A DNA stretch of 64,000 nt. Source: Karstenula rhodostoma CBS 690.94. Its lineage: Eukaryota; Ascomycota; Dothideomycetes; Pleosporales; Didymosphaeriaceae. This document shows positions 1-11,357 of the stretch, piece by piece. The stretch is taken from NCBI GenBank assembly GCA_010093485.1, contig MU001497.1, positions 190,181 through 254,180 on the forward strand, read 5' to 3'. Both the position numbers and the translations under genes were made by a program. A model generated the notes under the pieces. That model saw only the letters and a program-made list of their open reading frames with translations. It was not told the origin of the DNA and did no database searches. Position 1 is the first letter of the stretch, and every line of letters begins with the position of its first letter.

Positions 1-1241
1 ATGAAACTGATGTTCCGCGCCGTGCCACTGCCGAATTTGTGATCGATTCCAAGTCCAACGCCGCCGTAATACACCACGCTGTTCTGGAAAAGGACGTTGT
101 TCTGATCAGTATAAACGCCCTGTCCAACTTTATACCCATAGCACCGTGTCCACGCGAGACACTCGTCAAAGGAAACATCGCGCAGAGGACGAGGATCGTA
201 CGGGAACGGCACCGTCGTTCCAACATCCTTCAACCACGTCTTTGTGGAAAAGCTATCATCGTTCGCGATCGCGATCGCGCGCCAGACCTTCACGTTGCTG
301 GACTCCTGCACGTCGATCCCATCGTTCTGCTTTCCGTTGATGTTATTCAGGATCTTGATGTTAGTGAGTTTGGCGCCTGTGACTTGAGTAGGAATGACAG
401 CCCAGAACGAAGAATCCCGCACGAGAACGCCGTCCATCTTGAAGTTCGTCGTGCCGACGGGCACCACCATCGACGCAATAAGCTTGTCTTTCTTCATGGC
501 CTCGGCGTTGCCGTCGATGGTGCCGCGGCCGTAGATGCGGATGTCTTTGGAGTCGAAGGCGGTCTGGATCCACCACGTGCCGTCGCCGAGGTCCGATTTT
601 GTGTACAGTACTTTGTAGTCTGCTTTCTTGCCTGTCATGCGCAGGACTGAGCCACCGGCGAGATACAGGGAGGTCTGGCTCGGGATTATCAGGTTGCCAA
701 TGAGGTACAAGCCTGGCGGCACGTATACGGTGGTTCCAGGCTTCTTGCCGGCGGCATCGAGTGCTTTCTGTATGCCATCCGTGACAGCCTTTCCGGTGTT
801 GTCTGCGCCGTGGTTGAGCACATTCATGATGCCTGTGCCTTTAGACGGCGGCGCATCGGACTCCAGGCGATCAATCATAAGCACCAGCTCCTTCAAATCG
901 TTCAGCTTGAGGATGATGTAGTGCACCTTCTTCAGGTTGAAGATCAGTTCGTTTCCTTCGACTTTGTAGTCAATCGGTAGTTGCTTGGGCGAGATGACTG
1001 GCGTTCCAGTGATTTTTGATCCTGATACGGTCGCGATGCGGAACTCGGTGTTGGATCCTTCGGTCATGGAGAGCTGGACGTAGTCGTAATCTGCATAGTT
1101 GACGGTACTTGCGAAAGTGCCGTTGACCTTGACGGTGTATTGTGTTGACTTGGAGTAGATAGACGGTCGATCGTAGCCAACCCATTCTGCCGATGCCCGC
1201 AACAGAAGGCTCAAGGCGAGAAGTAGGACGCGTCCTAGCAT
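1..1241 (-). CDS. GH28-like pectin-lyase-fold glycoside hydrolase, partial (runs off left edge)
   Basis: An uninterrupted frame starts at an ATG at 1241 and runs through position 1 without a stop, giving the first 413 residues. Residues 1-18 are a signal peptide, so the product is secreted. A beta-rich N-terminal part of about 120 residues precedes a right-handed beta-helix. GH28-type motifs are recognisable: QNDGIDVQESSNV (the NTD block), NDDSFSTKTW (the DD block) and IDHKFG in place of the RIK block. In the family these acidic residues catalyse hydrolysis of polygalacturonan-type or related glycosidic bonds. The motif variants and the N-terminal domain suggest a divergent group rather than a classical endo-polygalacturonase, so the substrate is not assigned. 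The C-terminus lies outside the window. Confidence is good for the fold and moderate for the family. Confidence 0.75.
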   Translation of the reverse strand, partial: MLGRVLLLALSLLLRASAEWVGYDRPSIYSKSTQYTVKVNGTFASTVNYADYDYVQLSMTEGSNTEFRIATVSGSKITGTPVISPKQLPIDYKVEGNELIFNLKKVHYIILKLNDLKELVLMIDRLESDAPPSKGTGIMNVLNHGADNTGKAVTDGIQKALDAAGKKPGTTVYVPPGLYLIGNLIIPSQTSLYLAGGSVLRMTGKKADYKVLYTKSDLGDGTWWIQTAFDSKDIRIYGRGTIDGNAEAMKKDKLIASMVVPVGTTNFKMDGVLVRDSSFWAVIPTQVTGAKLTNIKILNNINGKQNDGIDVQESSNVKVWRAIAIANDDSFSTKTWLKDVGTTVPFPYDPRPLRDVSFDECLAWTRCYGYKVGQGVYTDQNNVLFQNSVVYYGGVGLGIDHKFGSGTARNISF

Positions 1242-2443
1242 GGCGACAGTGACGGAGGGTCCGCCCGGAAGAGAAGTTAATTTGGTAGACAGAAAAGAGC
1301 CCTATATTTTCAGATTTAGACTCGGGCGTAAAAGATATACATATAACTAGGTCTCCATCCAGGAGTTATGGAGTTGTCCAATAATAACCTGCCCGGTAAC
1401 ATTGCGGCCTCCGTATCCGGTTCCTGGCCCCCACGCAAGGCCTCCCTCGCTAGCCCCACAATGGACCAAGTGCACAGCCCCATGTTCTCTTGGCTTACTA
1501 AATATACCATCTCGATACCTCTCCCTCAACACGCATACCTTTTAGATCCCAGATGTAGACATAGCGAGATTCCCGATGTAACAGCTCTTCCCTCACGCCG
1601 TCCACTCGTCCCCGATCCCTGCTGAACGCGCTACATAATACAACCACGGACCGTATTTAGCCTAGAAAGCGGAAAGCGGAAGACCGGCGCATCCATCACA
1701 GTAAACTGCATTAGGAAAAAACAGTGCAGTTTCAAGGCGTGCGGCTTGCAACATTGCAGCTCCACGACGGGCAATTTCGCGAGGGACAATCTGAGCCCTT
1801 TTTGCCATTTTCGTCGCCATATCAAAGTGCTGTGTAAATGTGAGGTTCCCTATGCGCGCATAGATCTCGATATGGAATCTCCCAGGGTGGAGAAAAGTAA
1901 GCCATTCTTGAGAATAAACACGCCCCTCGCGTTACCCTCACGAAACAACAGTAATCAGAAACTTACTTTAGTCAACACGTGTTACAGCAAGTAAGAGTCC
2001 CCGCGTCAAAACCTTCATATATGGCGTATTCTCGAGCCACAGGACCCCGTTTAGAAGCCGTATTTCCATCCACCACAGATACCTCAGAAGCGCAGGAGAT
2101 TTCCGTCGCGTATAAAAAGCACTCCAGATCCATAAGTACATTAACCCATCCGCCACGTTAACCTTCTATTACATGGCGAAACACCCCCACCACCCGTGAC
2201 ATATGAGACGTTGTTCGTTACTAGCGGTGTCCTAGGAGAGTTTGTCTGTCAGGAAAAAGGGTGTAATGTTTGGAAAGAATAGCCGTGCCTTCTCGACGAA
2301 ACGAAACCTTGACGTGTGACCGCGGGGGAACGAATCGGATAGTATGGAGAACGCAAACCAGCGCGAGATCGGCGTGGGAAAAAGGCAGTTGGTACACAAG
2401 CACCCACCATCCTTGATGAAAATGTTATTCGTCATATATACAC
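1242..2443. other. Intergenic region
   Basis: About 1.2 kb between the GH28-like start and the sedolisin stop. Only short overlapping frames without family resemblance are present. It must hold the promoter of the GH28-like gene and the 3' end of the protease gene. No repeat or RNA gene was recognised. Confidence 0.5.
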
Positions 2444-4321
2444 CTACGCCCGATACCTAAACGGCACCGCCGCCTTCAACATCTTCTTAAAATCCGGTGT
2501 CCCCCACCCCGTCACCGGATCCCACCCCTTGGTCGCATTCCAGCTCGCATACGGAACAACAGGACTCCCATTCGGCGCGCCATGGAACCGTCCCAACCCA
2601 TCACACCCCGTGCTCCCGCCCTTCCGGATATCATTCAGCACAAGCGGCCCCACAGTATAAACCCACGGATTCAAGAAGCCCATCGGCGGCAGCCTCGCGC
2701 GAAGCCGCGCATCATTAAGCAGCGCAACGATAGCCGCAAACGCCGGCGTCGACGCAGAGGTGCCTTCGAAATGCCCAAGCCGGCCTTTATCGTAGACGGC
2801 ATAGCCAACGCTCTGGGCCGCGACATCCGGGAACCCGCGGCCGTGGCGGTTGAAGTAGGGCGCGAATTTTGAGCCGAGCTTCGCGAGGTAGGATTCCACG
2901 GCTAGGGTCTGCCAGAGGGGGCGCGGCCAGTAGTTTGAGAAGCCGCCCGAGGAGAAGAAGGTCGCTTCTTCGTCGAGGTACTGCGTGCCGCCGACCGAGG
3001 TGACCCACGGGCAGGAGGCCGGGAACTGCGGCTCGAAGCGCGTCGTGTTTTTGCCGTCGTTGGTTTGGCATGCGCTGCCGACGCCTGAGTCGCCTGAGGA
3101 GAAGATGACGGAGACGCCGCGGGAGCCGAGTTGCGCGTAGAGGTTGCAGACGGACTTTGCGTATTTCTCGGGAACCGACTGCTCGCCCTCGCCGTAGGAT
3201 GTGGACATGACCTGCGGGAGGTCGCGCTGGGGAAGCTTCAGCACGTCTTGGAGGAACGCGAGGTACGGCTCGTTGCCGTTGTTCGCGGGGTCGGGCTGCG
3301 TGAGGTCGGGGACGAGCTCGCCGCGGCCGGCGGTGATGTACTCGGTGACGGGAAGCGGCGCGGCGATGCCGACGATGTACTGGCCGTCGAGGTTGGCTTC
3401 GCCGCTGTCGGCGGCGGAGGTCTGGTCGTTGACACCGCCCTCGAAGGTCACGACAGTGTAGTTCTCGCCCGCCGCGTAGGGTGCGATGTTGGAGATGAAG
3501 AGGGAGAGGTCCGAGTAGCGCGCGGATTCCTCGAGGTAGCTGTTGAAGGCGATCTTGCTGCCGCTCTTGGCGTCGGGCTTGTAGTCGATATTGTACAGGG
3601 ACTGCAGACATTGCGGGGTGATGTATTTGTTCTAGAGGTGTTAGTGTATGCTGAGAGACTTGGGGGTTTATACATACGCAGTCGGTCGCGTTGACAGCAG
3701 CAGCAGACAGAGACATGATGTTTGCCTCGTCGATGGTGTGATGGGTTGCATGCTCGGGGACACCCTGGCCGAACCTCACGGTAGGCTGGATCGTGAGGAC
3801 CTCGTCGGCGACGTCGTCTGGGACAGAGTACTCGAGCGTTCGGAGACGCTTGCCAAAAGCCTCGCTGGTGTACCATGCGAACTTGGTAGAGAGCAGCTCG
3901 TTCGCGACGCCGACCGTGGTGCGGACGTTGATCCAGTCGGAGTCTACGTCAACCTTGCTGACACCGCCAGTCTTGAGCCATTTCTGGACCGTCGACAGGG
4001 TCTTCTCCGAGGGGAGCAGCATGCGCTTCATCTCTTCATGGTCCTGGAAGTGCTGGCCATACGAGGGGTGGTCTGCATTGGGTTAGTGTTGAGATTGATG
4101 CATGCGATGCCATGAGAAAACATACCAGGCGTGCTCATATCAATAACCGTCTTCTCGAACATCTCCACATCGCCCTGCTTCAACGCAATCTGCAGCCGAA
4201 TCGGCTCATCCCTCCCCGCCGCACCGCTGTACCGCCACCCAGCCGGCACAGCATGCAAGCTCTCCAGCACCGCCGCCGAAGCAGTCGACGCCAGGAACAG
4301 CAAAAACGACGAGGAAACCAT
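2444..4321 (-). CDS. Secreted tripeptidyl-peptidase (sedolisin, MEROPS S53)
   Basis: Three exons: 4321-4126, 4072-3678 and 3631-2444, joined in phase to a 592-residue preproprotein, the usual size for fungal sedolisins. Introns are 53 and 46 nt with GTATGT donors. Residues 1-16 form a signal peptide. The propeptide holds the Pro-kumamolisin-type segment ([14 protein letters not shown]). The catalytic triad is visible as Glu275 and Asp279 in [10 protein letters not shown] and Ser489 in GTSASTP; the oxyanion Asp lies in [10 protein letters not shown] calcium site is formed by [13 protein letters not shown] and [12 protein letters not shown] near the C-terminus. The family removes tripeptides from protein N-termini at acidic pH outside the cell and supports nutrient scavenging. 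All expected residues are present, so it should be active after propeptide removal. Confidence 0.93.
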
Positions 4322-5199
4322 GATGCCAATTCTCGACTTGCAACCTTGACTTCAACAAGCTGCCCTCCCCCTCCCCGTCCCTCGACCCATCTTATACATT
4401 TTCCGCCCAAGCTACTACGCCGCGCAGCTGCCCAGTCCGTCCTAGCCGCCCCCAGTCTTCGCGATGGCCAGCAACCGCTCCACGCACGTAATCTTCCCGC
4501 GCATCTCCAACGGGCAGGTCGGAAGAGCATCGTCGCCATCGACTCGGAAAACAAGCTCAGCGCGGACGGCCTCGGCTGAGCTTAGCAGGTGCTTAGCGTG
4601 CTTGTATCGGCACGTGTGCTCCAGGTCCCCCTTACCTCCTGCTGCATGCGGTAAGCGCGGGACGGGGAGATGTGGCCATCTGCGCGCGATATACATAAGA
4701 ACGCTGGGAAAATAGCCTGATTGTTGGAATGGAGAGGTCATGCAATTTGCGGGCTCCTCAGCTTAGCGGCGCGGATCAGCCAGGCACCGACGATATGGGG
4801 GGGGTTTGAGGGCCGTGGAAGATGATAGGGACGTGTTCGTGGGTGCCGCGAGGAGTGAAAGCTGTATAACACAGCGAATGTTCACAACCGACATTTGGTC
4901 TACTCTTCGACCGTGGCTATAGGATAGACAAAGAAAGCGCGGTGAGGACACGCCTAGAAGAGGTATTCGACACTGGAAAACGTACCATCACCACAACACA
5001 CAGCCACAACCACCGTTTATTATACTGGATCCCTCACAACATATAAATCGCATACTTCCGTCGCCAACACAATCAAAATCGCGCCCCTACCGTTCCCAAC
5101 CAACAGAAAAAAAAAAGAAAAAAAAGAAACACATCACCCGCCCACCATGCACACCTCTGATCTTCAGCACATCTACTCCCCTCCCCACCATCACCCAAC
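4322..5199. other. Intergenic region
   Basis: Holds the sedolisin promoter on its left and the 3' end of the CFEM gene on its right, with C-rich and poly-A tracts around 5100-5130. No further gene seen. Confidence 0.5.
4391..4396 (-). promoter_or_regulatory. TATA-like element of the sedolisin gene
   Basis: TATAAG on the minus strand about 70 bp upstream of the sedolisin ATG, a usual distance in filamentous fungi. Assigned by position and sequence only. Confidence 0.35.
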
Positions 5200-6726
5200 C
5201 TACCTCCCCCCACCCAACTCAACAGCCCCCTCCCTCCCCACACCCACACCCTGCATCTCATAAACCCACCTCCCCCCCTGACCCCCAGGATGCCCACCCA
5301 CAGCAGCATTCCCATGCACCTCGTGTCTATCCGGGGGCGCGCTCCCCGCGACCTCGGTCGGCGCCGGCGACGCAGCCTGCACAGGCGGCGACGGCACCGG
5401 TGGGGGAGACCCGACGTCCTTCCTCACCACGCCGGGTCTGGCCTCGTGCGTGTGCGTGAACGCGGGCGTCTTTTCTTCCATAGGACTTACGTCGTCCCGA
5501 ACGGGGGCCGGGGCGGGGATGAAGCCCGCGCCCGCGCCCACGCCTCCGCCAGATCCACCCGTCTGCACGTGCAGTGGCGCGGGAGCCATGTGTGGTGTGG
5601 AGGAGTATTCTGGTGGGTAGGAAGGGGCGGGGTGGGGATGGGGCCGCTTGCGGCGGCGGAAGAGCAGGATGGCGATGAAGACGGCGAGGAGGATGCAGAA
5701 GACGGCGCCGATGGCGATGCCGGCTTTTGCGGCGGTAGAGAGGGAGTTGTCCGAGGGCATGGGTGTACTGGGTGAGGTTGTAGAGGAACCTGGAGCTAGG
5801 GTGAGTTAGTAGGGGCGTGGTTAGGGGTGGGAAGAATGCAGGAGGGTGCGTAAACGGAAGGGGTGTAGGTGTGTATGAAGATAGAAGAGGGGGCTGTCTT
5901 ATTGCTGGCATAGTCTTGGGACCACCCTTTTGTGTAAAGGGTTAGGGAGTTCGATGTGGAGTGGAGTGAAGGGAGAAGTAAGTGACAGAGCATTCATCGC
6001 ACTCACCACCAGTATCCGCGGGCCCACTGCTAGGCCTCGTCCTCGTAGCAGATTCCGTCCCGCTCGTCACTCCCGGGAAAACCCCTTCTGTGGGAGAACT
6101 GCCCGTCTCCAAGGGACTCTCGCTGCTGCTGCTGCTGTCCGTAGGCTGCGCCAGGGCCGTACTCGGCATCGTCATGCCATCGGGACTAAGGTCCCTATCC
6201 ATACAGTACTGCAGTTGGATGCTGCTCATGATGGCTACATCCGTCGCAGTGTTCATATCCGCGAACGTGCACGATGTCGACGCGCATCGCTCGAGCGAAC
6301 TGACTCTCCTGTCGAGGTTGTTCTTCTTACACCAGCACTTGGAGTTGTCGCAGCCCTATGCAAGTTTTAGACACATGGAGGAGTAAATCGTAACATTTCA
6401 TTGGCTATACGAACATTGAATTCGAGATAGTGGTCGCAATCGCGCATGCACGGCGCCATCAACAGGTAGCCCGCATACTCGCCGAAGGGTCTGAACTGGT
6501 TATCAAGATCCGACATGTTGATTCCGTTGCCGGCAAGCGGTGGGTTCGGTGTCTAATCAGGCGTGTTCAAAGTTAAAATGAACTCCAGTATTGACGGTAG
6601 GCGCAAGGAGAAGTAGTAACGAGGCTTGCGATGCCTCCGTCTTACATAGTAAACCACGGCATACAACACCCCTGAGCAGCCACAATATCTCTCAGTCAAA
6701 TACGCCTGTTCGGCGCCAACCCCCAT
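5200..6726 (-). CDS. CFEM-domain single-pass membrane protein (5' end unresolved)
   Basis: Four 3' exons are well supported: one ending at 6646, then 6552-6415, 6355-6007 and 5789-5200, with phases consistent across introns of 93, 59 and 217 nt. The central exons give an eight-cysteine CFEM-like block: MAPCMRDC, then GCDNSKCWC, a Cys 14 residues on, ASTSC and LQYC. A Ser/Thr/Pro-rich stalk follows, then a transmembrane segment AGIAIGAVFCILLAVFIAIL, a basic RRRKR stop-transfer and a Pro/Gly-rich cytosolic tail. CFEM proteins sit at the fungal surface and act in haem uptake, wall structure or host sensing. The upstream coding part, including any signal peptide, is not settled; Cys-bearing open segments continue up to an ATG at 7304. 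The end coordinate given here is a minimum (an in-frame Met at 6726). Confidence 0.65.
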
Positions 6727-7407
6727 GCTGCCCGGCGTGTGAATTTGGCAATGATCTCTCGATACGAGATGGCTGCCGTGTCGTGCAATGCTATGTATAG
6801 TCTGGCCAGCCGAGACAGAACGCCCACGCCTACCCCTGCAGACCAACTGCAATAATACAGTCTTGGCGGGTGAATGGATTGGATGCATTGTCGTGGGCGT
6901 ATCGAGGAGTAGAGCACAGCACAAGCACAGCACATTGTGGCTTTCCGGTACGAATGAGATTGGTCGCACCTCCTTTTACGCGACAACGTTCGCTACTATA
7001 CCACTTTTTCGGAGATAACTGGATATCGTCCACATTCGTCCATGGATACTGCATCCTCACCTTGCTTCCAGTGTTGTCAAAACGGATCCAAGGTTAGTGA
7101 GATGGTTTGAAGCGATAATACAATTTCCGAGCAGAAAGCTACGCTCTTGCTATTAGTCCTGGTGCAATAATCGCATTCGTTTCCAAAGCGGGTGTGTTGC
7201 AATACGATGCTGCTGAGGCCAGCGAATGAAAGAAGCTGTGGCTGCAGGAGCGATCTCGGCACGCTGGGGTTAGGCTGGTAGACTCCGGGTCCGACAATCG
7301 CCATGCGGACTCCTGACTGCCTGTCTATTAGCCAATAGTATTTTTAGAAGTGATCTGCGCGAAGTATTCCTGAACTGATGATTGTACTCTATTTCATAAT
7401 TGGTCGA
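6727..7407. other. Probable 5' exons and promoter of the CFEM gene
   Basis: Lies between the supported CFEM exons and the stop of the aminotransferase gene. The minus strand has short open segments with paired cysteines (for example 7060-6830 and one starting at the ATG at 7304) and several plausible donor and acceptor sites, so the missing 5' exons are likely here. I could not choose a single model. Confidence 0.4.
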
Positions 7408-8860
7408 CTACTGGATGTACTTCTTCAAGCCTCGCAGTCGCTCCTGTGCTGTTTCGAGCACATCGTCGTTTTTGCACACAGCGAACCGTAGCCAGTCTTC
7501 CACTATGTGTGCATTACCTGGGGTGAAGAACTCGGTTGGCGGGATGGCTGCGACGCCGACTTCCTTGATAAGGAACCAGCTGAGCTTGAAATCCCGCGGC
7601 CGCTCCGCAACGTGCGGCGGGAAGTCGTAGTCCTCTGGCAACTTCACCTTGGACATGTTGACTAGGACAAAGTATCCGCCTTCGGGGTCCGAGTACGGCA
7701 GGCCCAGCTCATCCCATATGGTGTTGAACTTGTCCATTTTGGCTTTCATCTCGCGCTTCGACTCTTCCCAGAAGTTGTGTGCGTCCGCCTGTTCGAAGCC
7801 GATGGCGGTCGCTTCTTGCAGGGGTGACACCGAGGAATAGCATATGCGCGTGTGTGCGGCAGATACGTACTTGATGAGGTGCTCTGGCCCAATCAGCCAG
7901 CCCACGCGCCAGCCTGTGGCGTAAAAGTTCTTGCCCCCAGAGCCGACTGTGAGCGTGAGCTTCGCCACCTCTGGCGAGAGGGTTGCAACACGCGTAAAGG
8001 GAACATAGTATAGGCGGTCGTAGACTTCGTCGGAGAGGATAATGATGTTGTGCTTCACACAGATGTCTGCGATGGCCTTGAGCTCGTCCTTTGAGAAGAC
8101 CTTGCCAATGGGGTTGTGCGGGCTGTTGAGCACAATCATGCGCGTCTTGGGAGTGATTGCTTTCTCGAACTCGGCAATGTCCAGGGTCCATTCGGCGGCA
8201 GAGGTTGTCTTGGTCGCGCCTTCCTTTGGCGGGTGCATGGGTACATAGACAACCTTTCCACCGGGCATCTCGATGTTGGAAATGTACTGGTCGAAGAAGG
8301 GTTCGAACACAATGACCTCGTCGCCTTGCTCCAAGAAGGCCATGAAGGCGCTCAGCATGCCCTCGTTGGCGCCGGTGGTGATGGTGACTTCCTTCTCAGG
8401 GTCCAGCGTCCGTCCAAAGAACGGAGAGTAGGCGTCTGCGATGGCCTTCTTCAACCGCGGGCGACCCTTGGTGGGGGAATACTGGTTGCAGTCGACCTGA
8501 TCGAGTGCGGACTTTGCGGCATCGAGGACGAACTTGGGCGGATTGTAGCCGAAGAATCCTTGGCCCATGTTCACGATGGGCTTGATGGGGGATGCGGCAG
8601 CCGCTTCGTTGACGATGGACCTGGACTGCACTCAGCACGCTTTCCAAGCTCGAACATGAGCATCCATAGACTCACCAGACATCCTGCTTCTGGCTGGCGA
8701 CGCGTGCGGCCGGCTTGAAGGGGTCTTCGCGCCGTGTGGTTGCAGACATGGCGCGCAGCGGGGTGAGGGCGGGGCTGTTGGAAGCTGTTCTCACGGGTCT
8801 CGAGGCAGATCGGCAGGCAGTGAGGACTGTTCTTGGAGTTGAGGCGGCAATTGTTCGCAT
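7408..8860 (-). CDS. Kynurenine/aspartate-type aminotransferase (PLP, class I)
   Basis: Two exons, 8860-8676 and 8620-7408, with a 55-nt intron, encode 465 residues. The splice restores the conserved stretch QDVWSIVNEAAAA leading into VNMGQGFFGYNPP. The PLP lysine is Lys292 in GGKNFYATGWRVGW, and the substrate-binding SPHNPIGK and DEVYDRLYY motifs are intact. The first 40 or so residues are rich in Arg, Ser and Thr with few acids, typical of a mitochondrial presequence; an internal Met in LRAMSATTRRED could give a cytosolic form. Closest in type to yeast BNA3 and kynurenine aminotransferase / cysteine-S-conjugate beta-lyase enzymes, which transaminate kynurenine to kynurenate and act on glutamine and sulfur amino acids. 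It is divergent from the MGS1-like gene. Confidence 0.92.
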
Positions 8861-9421
8861 GGCCAAGAGCAGGGAGGACAGTGTCGGGCATCTACGCAGC
8901 AGAGTGAATAATCATGCTGCGCTCGGCAGGCGCATTGCGTGCTCTGGAGTTTGCGCCGGGCAATGCCGTCATCACCCGTCCTCCGAGTTCGCTCCGCAAA
9001 CGCGTGGGACGTCCATGACGGTGGTCTATGTGCTAAACATATGTACACAGTGCTATACAATCTCCAAGCCGCGACGTTTAGGGGGGACTTATCATACCTA
9101 GCGTTATTCTGGAGCTGTCTCTGTTGTTGGGAGCTTCTTGAGTTGTCTCCCGTCTTTCTTCCTTGTCATCGGCACGAAAACATCCATGCGCCTCGGACCA
9201 TGGGGATGCAAAGACGTAACAGCCGGCGCACCTTCACCCGAATCCTACCTCCCCCTCCATCGAACACTGGTTCAACCACCAGCCTATCCAAAGGCACATG
9301 CTCGAATGCTGTAATTTTGATGCGCGGCAGCTATACCCCCACGGCTACCTTGGGTACGCGTCGAGCTCGCTGCGCTTAATTTACGCGACGCGGCGAGGAA
9401 CGCTTCCACTCACCTCCGACC
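8861..9421. other. Divergent promoter region (aminotransferase / MGS1-like gene)
   Basis: 560 bp separating two gene starts that point away from each other; it must contain both promoters. No obvious TATA box or repeat was seen. Confidence 0.5.
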
Positions 9422-11023
9422 ATGGTCGCATGCCCGCTGTGCAATAAGCAAGTCAGCCAGGCCCTCATCAACGAGCACATCGACAGCGGCTGCGCCGACC
9501 ACGTCGTCGACCAGGCCGACACGCCCAGCACACAGAAGACGCACAGCTTCTTCACCCCGGGCGCACGCAAGCCGCCGAGCTCCGCGAAGAATGGCAACCC
9601 AACATCGTCGCCCATAGCGCCGCCCGCTGCCGCACAACGGCCCAAGACGCCCCCGCCCGGCACGAAGCGCTCGTTCGACGAGTCTGCCGACACCCATGTA
9701 AACGGAGACGCACCGTCGCCCGCCGCGGCGAAGCGGAAGAAGCTCAAAGCCGTCGAGGATGCGCAACCACTGGCGGAGCGCATGCGGCCCATGAAGCTCG
9801 ACGACGTCTTCGGACAGGAGCTGATCGGCCCCAACGGCATGCTGAGGGGCATGCTGGAGAGCAACAAGATCCCATCCATGGTGCTGTGGGGCAAGTCCGG
9901 CACGGGGAAGACGACCATCGCCCGCATCGTCGCCAACGCCTCCGGCTCCAGGTTCGTCGAGATCAACAGCACCAGCACGAAGCTGGAAGAAGTGCGGCGC
10001 ATCTTCGTCGAGGCGCTGAAGGACCTGCAGCTCACGGGCCGCAAAACCATCGTCTTCTGCGACGAGATCCACCGCTTTTCCAAAACCCAGCAGGATGCCT
10101 TCCTGGGCCCCGTCGAGAGCGGCACCATCACGCTCATCGCAGCGACGACGGAGAACCCCTCGTTCAAAGTCATCAGCGCGCTCCTCTCGCGCTGTCGCAC
10201 CTTCACCTTGGACGCCCTCACCGACGCCGACCTCCTCAAGATCCTCCAGCGCGCCCTCGCCGCAGAATCCTGCTCCTCGCCCCTCCTCGACGCCGAAATG
10301 CTGCGCTACTTCGCCTCCTTCTCCGACGGCGACGCCCGCACCGCCCTCAACCTCCTCGAGCTCGCCATCAGCCTCGCCTCCACCCCACACCTCACAAAAG
10401 CAGACCTCAAACAACGCCTCACAAAAACCCTCGTCTACGACCGCGCCGGCGACCAACACTACGAAAACATCTCCGCCCTGCACAAGTCCCTCCGCGGCTC
10501 CGACCCAAACGCCGCAGTATACTACCTCGCGCGCATGCTCAAGTCAGGCGAAGACCCGCGCTTCATCGCGCGCCGCCTCGTCGTCGTCGCCTCCGAGGAC
10601 GTCGGATTGGCAGATAACTCCCTCCTCCCCCTCGCAACGGCTACCTACGCCGCCTGCGAGAAGATAGGCATGCCAGAGTGCGCCATCTCCCTCGCCCACT
10701 GCGTCGTCGCCCTCGCCCTCGCCCCAAAATCCACACGCGCTTACCGCGCCCTCCGCGCCGCTGAGGCTGCGCTGATGGAACCCGGCGTCGCGGCTCTGCC
10801 TATCCCCCTCCATCTGCGCAATGCGCCGACGCGCTTGATGAAGGACATGGGCTACGGAGAGGCGTACAAGTATAACCCGGACTATCTCGATGGAAAGGTG
10901 AAGCAAGAGTACCTCCCCGACGCGCTGAGAGGCCGCGTGTTTCTCGAGGATGGAGACCTCGGCACGAAGATCGATGAGGATCTGGTGGATGAGGACGTGT
11001 TGTGGCCGGAGGTGGAGGACTAG
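9422..11023 (+). CDS. MGS1: MGS1/WRNIP1/RarA-family AAA+ ATPase
   Basis: A single exon of 533 residues. The N-terminus carries a UBZ-type zinc finger, CPLCNKQVSQALINEH followed by DSGC, which in WRNIP1 and Mgs1 binds ubiquitinated PCNA. A disordered linker of about 100 residues follows. The AAA+ core has Walker A GKSGTGKTT near residue 157, Walker B FCDEIHRF near 212 and sensor 1 AATTENPSF. The C-terminal clamp-loader-like part includes LAPKSTRAYRAL, a family hallmark. The protein works at stalled replication forks, influencing polymerase delta and template switching in the nucleus. The start is fixed because the zinc finger begins at residue 5. Length and motifs are all normal for the family. 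Confidence 0.93.
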   Translation: MVACPLCNKQVSQALINEHIDSGCADHVVDQADTPSTQKTHSFFTPGARKPPSSAKNGNPTSSPIAPPAAAQRPKTPPPGTKRSFDESADTHVNGDAPSPAAAKRKKLKAVEDAQPLAERMRPMKLDDVFGQELIGPNGMLRGMLESNKIPSMVLWGKSGTGKTTIARIVANASGSRFVEINSTSTKLEEVRRIFVEALKDLQLTGRKTIVFCDEIHRFSKTQQDAFLGPVESGTITLIAATTENPSFKVISALLSRCRTFTLDALTDADLLKILQRALAAESCSSPLLDAEMLRYFASFSDGDARTALNLLELAISLASTPHLTKADLKQRLTKTLVYDRAGDQHYENISALHKSLRGSDPNAAVYYLARMLKSGEDPRFIARRLVVVASEDVGLADNSLLPLATATYAACEKIGMPECAISLAHCVVALALAPKSTRAYRALRAAEAALMEPGVAALPIPLHLRNAPTRLMKDMGYGEAYKYNPDYLDGKVKQEYLPDALRGRVFLEDGDLGTKIDEDLVDEDVLWPEVED

Positions 11024-11357
11024 GACGCGCGCTAGGGCTGGGCGTGTGGTTGGACGTGTGCGGTGCGGCGGAGTGGATTGGGAAAGCGAAAGTGAGAGCG
11101 AAACTGGCGTTTGGATAGCGATAGAACTACATGCGATACCCCCATTATATTTTCCCCAAACGACAACAACGTCAACGCTGCACTCGCGTAATGGCGACCT
11201 CGTAGATGCGTTTTACAAAGTGACCCTCATCATCCCTTCTCACGACAAAGGACGGCGGCGCGCAAACACCCCCATCTCCACACGGACAGCACAACCCATC
11301 ATATACACAAACGATCCTTTTATTTCCCTAGTCATATATACACACGCCCACGCCTGC
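11024..11357. other. Convergent 3' intergenic region
   Basis: 334 bp between two converging genes; it should hold both polyadenylation regions. No gene seen. Confidence 0.5.

Noticed and set aside
2787..4031. 414-codon minus-strand frame inside the sedolisin gene
   Set aside because: Only its first part is real exon 2; the rest reads through the intron into a wrong frame and is Arg-rich.
9376..10483. Long minus-strand frames opposite the MGS1-like gene
   Set aside because: Shadows of a GC-rich coding strand; the plus strand has the UBZ and AAA+ motifs.
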